From: Silicimonas sp.
GTDB lineage: Bacteria; Pseudomonadota; Alphaproteobacteria; Rhodobacterales; Rhodobacteraceae
Length of the DNA: 64,000 bases
Assembly: GCA_022820365.1 (NCBI GenBank)
Contig: JAJEFO010000123.1
Location: 65,001-129,000 of the forward strand
Direction of reading: 5' to 3'
Shown here piece by piece: positions 58,109 to 64,000 of this stretch. The notes under the pieces were generated by a model. It saw nothing but the letters and a program-made list of their open reading frames with translations, was not told where the DNA came from and did no database searches. A program made the position numbers and the translations under genes. How positions within the stretch are numbered: the first letter of the stretch is position 1; each line of letters opens with the position of its first letter.

Positions 58109-58182
58109 GACATTCCCCCACGGCCCGCAATTTTAGGCGTCCCCTGAGGAATAATCTGCCAATTGCTGCTAAATTTTTTTTG

Positions 58183-58264
58183 TTTTGCGAATTATTTCCT
58201 TCGTTTCTGCGAAATCTTAGACGAAAATTGCTCACCCGATATGCCGCAGTGCAACAGGTTTGCA
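58183..58264. promoter_or_regulatory. Repeats in the dgcN-mcl1 control region
   Basis: The AT-rich gap between the two divergent genes holds two TGCGAA copies (58186-58191 and 58208-58213), 22 bases apart. It also has an inverted pair TGCAA-N5-TTGCA (58250-58264). TTTGCAAA-like boxes are used by short-chain acyl-CoA regulators such as PccR in Rhodobacter. These are only half-like matches, so the assignment is tentative. Confidence 0.3.
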
Positions 58265-58323
58265 TGCTGCAGCGCAACATTATAGACAGTTCGTGACTGA
58301 TCCTCGCGAAAGGTGCGCTGCCC

Positions 58324-59280
58324 ATGAGTTTCCGTCCGCAACCCCCCGCGCCGAGCCGTCCGAATCGATGCCAGCTCTTCGGTCCCGGCTCACGGCCGTC
58401 GATTTTCGAGAAAATGGCGGCATCTGAGGCAGACGTGATCAACCTCGACCTCGAAGATTCTGTCGCGCCCAGTGACAAGCCCGGGGCGCGGAAGAACGTC
58501 ATCGAGGCGATTGGCGACCTGGATTGGGGCAGAAAGACCTTGTCAGTCCGCATCAACGCCCTCGACACGCCCTACTGGTATCGGGACGTGGTCGATCTCC
58601 TCGAAAACTGCTCCGAGCGCTTGGACCAGATCATGGTTCCGAAAGTCGGGTGCGATGCCGACGTCTATGCCGTCGATGCCCTGGTGTCCGCCGTGGAATC
58701 CGCAATGGGTAGAACCAAACACATTGGCCTGGAGGTGATCATCGAGACCGCCGCCGGCATCACCCACGTGGAACGGATCGCAGCAAGCTCTCCTCGCCTC
58801 ACGGCCATGAGCCTGGGCGCGGCGGACTTCGCGGCCTCAATGGGCATGCAGACGACTGGCATCGGCGGCACCCAGGAAAATTACTACATGGCACGGGAAG
58901 GCGAAAAGTACTGGTCCGACCCTTGGCACTGGGCTCAGACCGCGATCGTGGCGGCCTGCCGAACCCACGGCGTCCTTCCGGTCGACGGACCCTTTGGGGA
59001 TTTTTCCCACGACGAGGGCTTCCGAGCACAAGCACTGCGATCGGCAACGCTTGGGATGGTTGGCAAGTGGGCGATCCATCCAAGGCAGATCGAACTTGCC
59101 AACGAAGTGTTCACGCCGTCAGAGGAAGCGATCACCGAAGCCCGGGAAATCCTTGCCGCGATGGAGGAGGCGCAGCGATCCGGATCCGGTGCGGCCACCT
59201 ACAAGGGAAGGCTTGTTGACATCGCGAGCGTCCGGCAGGCCGAAGTCATTGTGCGGCAGGCCGAACTGATCGACCTGTGA
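58324..59280 (+). CDS. mcl1: L-malyl-CoA/beta-methylmalyl-CoA lyase
   Basis: 318-residue CitE-family lyase. It starts PNRCQLFGPGSRPSIFEKMA with the conserved VINLDLEDSVAP metal/substrate loop. The middle SLGAADFAASMGMQTTGIGG and the C-terminal GKWAIHPRQIELANEVF are as in Rhodobacter sphaeroides Mcl1. It cleaves L-malyl-CoA and beta-methylmalyl-CoA to acetyl- or propionyl-CoA and glyoxylate, central to the ethylmalonyl-CoA pathway. Other pathway genes are not in the window. Weak AAAGG precedes ATG 58324. Confidence 0.96.
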   Translation: MSFRPQPPAPSRPNRCQLFGPGSRPSIFEKMAASEADVINLDLEDSVAPSDKPGARKNVIEAIGDLDWGRKTLSVRINALDTPYWYRDVVDLLENCSERLDQIMVPKVGCDADVYAVDALVSAVESAMGRTKHIGLEVIIETAAGITHVERIAASSPRLTAMSLGAADFAASMGMQTTGIGGTQENYYMAREGEKYWSDPWHWAQTAIVAACRTHGVLPVDGPFGDFSHDEGFRAQALRSATLGMVGKWAIHPRQIELANEVFTPSEEAITEAREILAAMEEAQRSGSGAATYKGRLVDIASVRQAEVIVRQAELIDL

Positions 59281-59403
59281 CTCGGCGACCGCTCGTCATG
59301 CGGCGCGTCCCGGTGCCGGGCACGCTCATCGCTATTCCACCTGATCGCGATTCCGACGACCGGTAGGGACACGTACAAGGTCTTGGCCCTTGACGCCGCG
59401 CGG

Positions 59404-59571
59404 TCAGGTCCACCGTCCCGGGCGCTCACACCACGCTACGGCATCGCACAGATGTTGTACTTCACCGACGAGGCGGCTGGCTTCCAACGCGAAAGCGTGT
59501 GCATTCGAGTCAACAATTTCGTTGTCCCAGACGAAGTTCGACCAGTCATGTCTTTGCCAGATATACGTCAC
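59404..59571 (-). pseudogene. N-terminal fragment of a Fic-family protein (DUF4172)
   Basis: 55 codons from GTG 59571 (GGAG six bases upstream) to TGA 59404. The start VTYIWQRHDWSNFVWDNEIV is the signature of the DUF4172 N-terminal domain of Fic AMP-transferase-type proteins, followed by a helix ASRLVGEVQHL. The catalytic Fic domain, with its HPFxxGNGR motif, is absent: I see no continuation in any frame downstream. It is a truncated gene, possibly left after a deletion that ended near mcl1. The intact ribosome site and operator suggest recent loss. Confidence 0.6.
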
Positions 59572-59602
59572 GTGCGACTCCGTCTTCCGCCGGAAGGGCT
59601 TG

Positions 59603-59658
59603 TGAGCCGAACACATCACTATTCGGCTCATCCATACATTTAGTATTGAGCCGAATAG
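59603..59658. repeat. Three-copy TGAGCCGAA operator-like repeat
   Basis: TGAGCCGAA occurs at 59603-59611 and 59647-59655, with its inverse TTCGGCTCA at 59622-59630. Copies two and three extend to perfect 12-base arms (59619-59630 CTATTCGGCTCA and 59647-59658 TGAGCCGAATAG) with a 16-base spacer. The direct copies are 44 bases apart. It lies 32-87 bases upstream of the Fic fragment start, fitting an operator for a dimeric DNA-binding protein. Confidence 0.65.
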
Positions 59659-59889
59659 CTGCTTGATTTGGCCCAATTGACGGATGCTCCGCAGGGCAGC
59701 GCCATCCGGGAACACCGCCGGCATCGGTGGCTCCTGAACGAAGCCATCCCCTGCCGAGAAGGTGCGCCCAGAAAACCCGAGGCAAAGCGATGTGGCCGCG
59801 AACGGGACGCGCGGCCGAGACGTTGAGTGGATCCTGAATGGCAGCGTGCGTTCAACTCGCGCCAAGACAAGACGCGCGTCCACAATACT

Positions 59890-59915
59890 TGCGCCGGCTC
59901 ACTGGAGCCGGCGCA
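59890..59915 (-). terminator. Terminator-like hairpin of the cox operon
   Basis: TGCGCCGGCTC and GAGCCGGCGCA form a perfect 11-pair stem with a four-base loop, starting 13 bases after the coxM stop on the minus strand. A T-run is lacking, but stem strength and position fit an operon end. Confidence 0.75.
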
Positions 59916-59927
59916 CAATCAGAAAAG

Positions 59928-60725
59928 TCAGCTGGCGGCAGCGACGGCGCGCCTGGCCATGACGGAAACCAGATTCGCGCGATAGACGCCATCGCCGTGG
60001 ATGTCGGACAACATCTCCTCCGCATTCACGGAAATGCCGTTCAGCGCTTCCGCGGAGAACTCGCCGCCAAGCGCGGCCTCGAATTCGCCCGCCCGGAATG
60101 CGCCGTCCGCACCGGCCCCGGTGACCCCGACGCGAACGCCGCCATCACCCCTCGCAACGAAGACGCCGCACATGGCGTAGCGCGAAGCGGGGTTCGGGAA
60201 CTTTGCATAGGCGCCTGCCTCCGGTGCCGTGAAGCCAATCGACGTGATGAGTTCGTCATCCTCGAGTGCAGTCTCGAAGAGGCCGACGAAAAAGTCATCC
60301 GCCGCCATCTCCCGGCTGGCCGTCTTGATCGTCGCCCCCAGCGCCAGCATCGCCGCCGGGTAATCCGCCGCGGGATCATTGTTCGCGATCGAGCCACCGA
60401 TCGTGCCGCGATGGCGAACCGCCGGGTCGCCGATATTCGCTGCCATTTCGCAAATTGACGGACAGACGTTGCGCAATTCGCCGCTGGCCGCGACTTCCGC
60501 ATGGGTCGTCGCGGCTCCAATCGTCACGTCACGCCCCGAGACCGTGATCCCGCGCAGGTCCGCGGCGCCCGACACGTCGACCAGGTCCGACGGCGCAGCG
60601 AGGCGCGTCTTCATGGCCGGTATCAGCGTCTGGCCGCCCGCAAGGAACTTCCCGTCCTCCGTTCCGGAAAGGAGCCTGGCAGCTTCGGATGCGTTGGACG
60701 CCTTGTGGTAGTTCAATGAATGCAT
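59928..60725 (-). CDS. coxM: Molybdenum hydroxylase FAD-binding (medium) subunit
   Basis: 265-residue FAD subunit of the xanthine dehydrogenase/carbon monoxide dehydrogenase family. FLAGGQTLIPAMKTRL is the first FAD-binding motif and NIGDPAVRHRGTIGGSIANNDPAADYP the second. It passes electrons from the iron-sulfur subunit. It is third in coxS-coxL-coxM, 11 bases after coxL, with AGGGAG upstream. The S-L-M order is that of form II enzymes. Confidence 0.92.
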   Translation of the reverse strand: MHSLNYHKASNASEAARLLSGTEDGKFLAGGQTLIPAMKTRLAAPSDLVDVSGAADLRGITVSGRDVTIGAATTHAEVAASGELRNVCPSICEMAANIGDPAVRHRGTIGGSIANNDPAADYPAAMLALGATIKTASREMAADDFFVGLFETALEDDELITSIGFTAPEAGAYAKFPNPASRYAMCGVFVARGDGGVRVGVTGAGADGAFRAGEFEAALGGEFSAEALNGISVNAEEMLSDIHGDGVYRANLVSVMARRAVAAAS

Positions 60726-60736
60726 CGCCTCTCTCC

Positions 60737-63097
60737 CTATTCCGCAGCCATGCTGGTGCCGGACGCCTGAATTGCAGCCCAGACCTTCGCGGGCGTCGCC
60801 GGCATGCTGACGTCGTTGTTGCCGATGGCGTCAGTGATCGCGTTGATGACGGCTGGCGGCGAACCGATTGCCCCAGCCTCCCCGCAGCCCTTGATGCCTA
60901 GGGGATTCGTTGCGCACCGGGTGTTGTGATGCTCGACCACGAAGCTCGGCACGTCTTCGGCTCGCGGCATCGTGTAGTCCATGTAGGACCCTGAAACCGG
61001 CTGGCCGCTCTCGTCATACACCATCTCTTCCAGCAGGGCCTGCCCGACACCTTGGGCGATGCCGCCGTGAACCTGGCCCTCGACGATCATCGGATTGATG
61101 ATCACCCCGAAATCGTCCGAGGCCACGAACTTGACGACGTCGGTCTTTCCGGTGCCGGGATCGATCTCGACCTCGGCAACGAAACAGCCCATCGGGAACG
61201 TGAAGTTCTCGGGGTCGTAGAACGCTCCCTCCTTCAGGCCGGGTTCCATGTCGGCAGGTAGGTTATGCGCGGTGTAGGCCGCAAGCCCCACCTCGTGCCA
61301 GCCGAGCGCCTTGTTGGTGCCCGGCACCTTGACCTGGCTGTCTTCCAGCACGAGGTCGTCCGGATTGCATTCCAGCAGATGCGCCGCGATCTTCCGCACC
61401 TTCACCTCGACCTTGTCGCAGGCCTTGACGATCGCCGAGATGCCGACGGGACCTGAACGCGATCCGTAGGTGCCCATGCCGAACTGCACCTTGTCGGTGT
61501 CGCCATGGACGATCTGGATGCTGTCAAGCGGCACGCCGAAGCGCTCCGCCACGACCTGTGCAAAGGTCGTTTCATGTCCCTGCCCGTGGCTGTGCGAACC
61601 GGTAAGCACCTCAATCGTTCCGACCGGGTTCACGCGCACTTCCGCCGATTCCCAGAGGCCGACGCCGGCCCCGAGCGAGCCAACCGCGGCAGAAGGGGCG
61701 ATTCCGCAAGCCTCGATGTAACAGGCCATGCCGATGCCGCGAAGCTTGCCGCGATTGGCGGCTTCTGCCTTGCGCGCCGTGAAGCCGGCCCAGTCGGCAG
61801 CCTCCATGGCCTGGTTCATGTTGCCTTCGAAATCTCCCGAATCGTAGTTCATTATGACCTGGGTCTGATACGGGAACTCCTTGACGAAGTTCACACGCCG
61901 CAGTTCCGCAGGATCCTTGCCCATTTCTCGCGCGGCTGTCTCCATCAAGCGCTCCACGACGAAAGACGCTTCCGGCCGTCCTGCGCCGCGATAGGCATCC
62001 ACGGGCACGGTGTTCGTGTAGCACGCCAGGACTTCGCAATGGATCGCCGGGATGTCGTAGGTTCCCGAAAGCAGCGTCGCGTAGAGATAAGTCGGCACGG
62101 CACTGGAAAAGAGCGACATGTAGGCACCAAAGTTCGCCTTGGTCGAGACCTTGAATCCCACGATCCTGCCATCGGAATCAAAGCCCATCCGCGCCTTGGT
62201 GACGTGATCGCGTCCGTGGGCATCGGTCAGGAAGGCCTCCGTCCGTTCCGCCGTCCACTTGACTGAGCGCCTGGTCTTCATGGAGGCCCATAGGCAGACG
62301 ATCTCTTCCGGATAGATGTAGATCTTCGACCCGAACCCTCCTCCCACATCGGGCGCGATCACGCGAAGCTTGTGCTCAGGGGCAACCTGGTAGAAGGCGC
62401 TCAGCACCAGCCGCGCCACGTGCGGGTTCTGGCTGGTCGAATACAGCGTGTAGTGGTCTTCCGCGTCATCGTAGGTGGCAACCGCAGACCGCGGCTCCAT
62501 CGCGTTCGGGGCGAGGCGGTTGTTGGTGATGTCCATTTCCGTGACATGCGCCGCTCCAGCAAGTGCCGCAGCGGTCGCGTCGCCGTCGCCGAGTTCCCAG
62601 TCGTAGATCACGTTGCCGGGCGCGTTTTCGTGGACTTGCGGAGCGCCGTCCGCGAGAGCGGCCGCAATGTTCGCCGCCACGGGAAGCTCGTTGTAGCTCA
62701 CCTCGATCGCCTCGGCAGCCGCTTGAGCCTCCTCCTTGCTTTCCGCGATGACGACGGCCACTGCGTCGCCGACATACCGCACCTTCTCGGTAGCCAGCGC
62801 AGACCATGCGCCCATGTTCATCGGGCTTCCGTCCTTTGACGAGATCGCCCAGCCGCAAATCAGGTTGCCGATGCCGTCACCTGTCAGTTGCGCACCGTCC
62901 AGTACGGCAATGACACCGCTCATCGCCTCGGCTGCGGACGTCTCGATGCCATTGATCTCTGCATGCGCGTGAGGGGACCGGGCGAACGCCGCGTAGGCCT
63001 GGTTTTCCATCCTGATGTCGTCGGTATACTTGCCCTTTCCGGTAATGAAGCGCTTGTCTTCCTTGCGCTTGACCGGTGCACCGATTCCTTCGCTCAT
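60737..63097 (-). CDS. coxL: Molybdenum hydroxylase large subunit, form II CoxL-like
   Basis: 786-residue molybdopterin-binding catalytic subunit. The active-site loop reads AYRGAGR at 368-374, the form II motif, whereas true aerobic CO dehydrogenases (form I) have AYRCSFR. The conserved GVGQALLEEMVYDESGQPVSGSYMDY and GCGEAGAIGSPPAVINAI, with the catalytic glutamate, are present. The substrate is therefore an unknown hydroxylatable compound rather than CO. Twelve bases separate it from coxS. No CoxD/E/F/G maturation genes are in view. Confidence 0.9.
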   Translation of the reverse strand: MSEGIGAPVKRKEDKRFITGKGKYTDDIRMENQAYAAFARSPHAHAEINGIETSAAEAMSGVIAVLDGAQLTGDGIGNLICGWAISSKDGSPMNMGAWSALATEKVRYVGDAVAVVIAESKEEAQAAAEAIEVSYNELPVAANIAAALADGAPQVHENAPGNVIYDWELGDGDATAAALAGAAHVTEMDITNNRLAPNAMEPRSAVATYDDAEDHYTLYSTSQNPHVARLVLSAFYQVAPEHKLRVIAPDVGGGFGSKIYIYPEEIVCLWASMKTRRSVKWTAERTEAFLTDAHGRDHVTKARMGFDSDGRIVGFKVSTKANFGAYMSLFSSAVPTYLYATLLSGTYDIPAIHCEVLACYTNTVPVDAYRGAGRPEASFVVERLMETAAREMGKDPAELRRVNFVKEFPYQTQVIMNYDSGDFEGNMNQAMEAADWAGFTARKAEAANRGKLRGIGMACYIEACGIAPSAAVGSLGAGVGLWESAEVRVNPVGTIEVLTGSHSHGQGHETTFAQVVAERFGVPLDSIQIVHGDTDKVQFGMGTYGSRSGPVGISAIVKACDKVEVKVRKIAAHLLECNPDDLVLEDSQVKVPGTNKALGWHEVGLAAYTAHNLPADMEPGLKEGAFYDPENFTFPMGCFVAEVEIDPGTGKTDVVKFVASDDFGVIINPMIVEGQVHGGIAQGVGQALLEEMVYDESGQPVSGSYMDYTMPRAEDVPSFVVEHHNTRCATNPLGIKGCGEAGAIGSPPAVINAITDAIGNNDVSMPATPAKVWAAIQASGTSMAAE

Positions 63098-63109
63098 CTG
63101 TCGCCCTCC

Positions 63110-63580
63110 TCACATCTCGCTGGCGGCTTGCGCAATCGACTTCACGATGTTGTGGTAGCCGGTGCATCGGCAGATATTGCCTTCAAGCTCGTGACGGATC
63201 GCGGCTTCGTCAAGCGTCCTGCCCTCAGCCTTGTAGCGATTGACCATGTCGATTCCGCTCATGATCATGCCTGGCGTGCAGAAGCCGCACTGAAGCCCGT
63301 GATTGTCATTGAATGCCCTCTGCATCGGATGCAGGTCGCCGTTCGCCACGCCCTCGATGGTCGTGACCTCCGCGCCTTCGGCCGCGGCGGCCAGCATGGT
63401 GCAGGACTTCACCGCCTTGCCCTCCACGTGGACCACGCATGTGCCGCACTGGCTCGTGTCGCATCCGACATGCGTGCCGGTCAGGCGCAGGTGCTCGCGA
63501 ATGTAGTCGACAAGGAGCGTGCGGTCCTCGACATCGGCGGATACGGCCTTGCCGTTCACCGTCATGGAGACTGTGCTCAT
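63110..63580 (-). CDS. coxS: Molybdenum hydroxylase 2Fe-2S (small) subunit
   Basis: 156-residue iron-sulfur subunit. The plant-type cluster uses Cys40, 45, 48 and 60 (CDTSQCGTC). The second cluster, next to the molybdenum cofactor, uses Cys98, 101, 137 and 139 (CGFC and CRC). Length is typical. First gene of coxSLM; the promoter should lie in the 172 bases before the divergent antiporter gene. Confidence 0.94.
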   Translation of the reverse strand: MSTVSMTVNGKAVSADVEDRTLLVDYIREHLRLTGTHVGCDTSQCGTCVVHVEGKAVKSCTMLAAAAEGAEVTTIEGVANGDLHPMQRAFNDNHGLQCGFCTPGMIMSGIDMVNRYKAEGRTLDEAAIRHELEGNICRCTGYHNIVKSIAQAASEM

Positions 63581-63752
63581 CTTGATCCTCCTAGGAATTC
63601 AATTCGGGTCGCCGGGACATGCTGGAACGATAGCAAAGACTGGACCTCAGGAAAGCAAAAAAGTTGCGTCCCGGGTGAGGAACCCGAATGATTCTTCTTG
63701 CGCCGCAAGCTTTCGCCTTTTCAGGGCACCCGGAACCCTGCAATTTGGCTGC

Positions 63753-64000
63753 ATGACCGACATCCTGCTTCTTGCCTTCATTTTCCTGATCGCCGGCGTC
63801 GTTTCCGTCCCCATCGCCACGCGGCTCGGATTAGGTTCGGTCCTCGGTTACCTCGCTGCGGGAGTCGCGATCAGCCCGGTTCTGGCGCTGCTGGACGTCG
63901 ACGTGCATGCAATCCAGCAGGTTGCCGAACTTGGCGTCGTCATGATGCTGTTTCTCATTGGGCTTGAACTGGAGCCGAGATACCTGTGGCAGATGCGGCT
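63753..64000 (+). CDS. CPA2-family cation:proton antiporter (partial, C-terminus outside window)
   Basis: The 82 visible residues begin with MTDILLLAFIFLIAGVVSVP, then LGLGSVLGYLAAGVAISP and VAELGVVMMLFLIGLELEPRYLW. These are the first three membrane segments of KefB/KefC-like monovalent cation:proton antiporters. Start at ATG 63753, with no strong ribosome site. It is divergent from coxS. The rest, including any TrkA-N domain, is off the right edge. Confidence 0.85.
   Translation, partial: MTDILLLAFIFLIAGVVSVPIATRLGLGSVLGYLAAGVAISPVLALLDVDVHAIQQVAELGVVMMLFLIGLELEPRYLWQMR

Larger units (their letters stand above)
59281..59927. other. Gene-poor stretch between mcl1 and the cox operon
   Basis: 647 bases with no intact gene. 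It contains a truncated Fic gene (59404-59571, minus), an operator-like triple repeat (59603-59658) and the terminator of the cox operon (59890-59915). The rest shows no gene I can support. Confidence 0.6.

Overview
The window looks like chromosomal core sequence from an alphaproteobacterium of the Rhodobacteraceae (roseobacter-like) group. The base composition is GC-rich. Many proteins have the form usual in that family: L-malyl-CoA lyase Mcl1, the DUF1013 regulator TrcR, PhaR, a COQ9-family protein, DUF1244, MbfA, and an F1 ATP synthase operon without the Fo genes. I see no insertion sequence, phage, CRISPR array, tRNA or rRNA. The window starts inside msrQ and ends inside a CPA2-type antiporter gene. 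Where a start was moved from the longest open frame, the evidence gives the reason.

Layout. 0-8 kb: methionine-sulfoxide repair (msrPQ, minus), a lone imuB, a GNAT acetyltransferase, then glutathione-dependent formaldehyde dehydrogenase, a ClpP paralogue and the iron exporter MbfA (plus). 8-18 kb: miaB and phoH, an MFS transporter, a 2-hydroxyacid dehydrogenase, an SH3 protein, a VOC protein, a MATE exporter, phaR, and hemC divergent from hemE. 19-23 kb: clpA with a possible 42-codon gene just upstream, gloB and a divergent methyltransferase. 23.6-28.5 kb: atpHAGDC. 28.7-36.3 kb: an AraC-alkyltransferase fusion, nth overlapping a PfkB kinase, the ftsW-murG-murC fragment of the cell-wall cluster, and nudC. 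36.5-45.7 kb: the SRP RNA gene ffs with its promoter, a phosphatase-ankyrin pair, dnaX, a decayed gene, an MFS transporter, ybaB-gumN-recR, and trcR. 45.9-55 kb: a COQ9 protein, rpsU, an Lrp-type regulator, rpmI-rplT-pheS-pheT, pyruvate kinase, an N-formylglutamate amidohydrolase and DUF1244. 55-64 kb: a D-glutamate operon (dgcN-dgcA-aminotransferase) divergent from mcl1, a truncated Fic gene behind a three-copy operator, a form II coxSLM hydroxylase operon and the antiporter.

How the genes work together. Most are housekeeping genes for DNA repair and replication, translation, haem, peptidoglycan and energy. The accessory content is metabolic: formaldehyde detoxification, D-amino acid use, C2/C3-CoA assimilation and a molybdenum hydroxylase of unknown substrate. 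The least explained signals are two short reading frames with ribosome sites, at 13.6 kb and 21.6 kb; the Fic relic with its repeated operator at 59.6 kb; and the frameshifted remnant at 40.8-41.2 kb.
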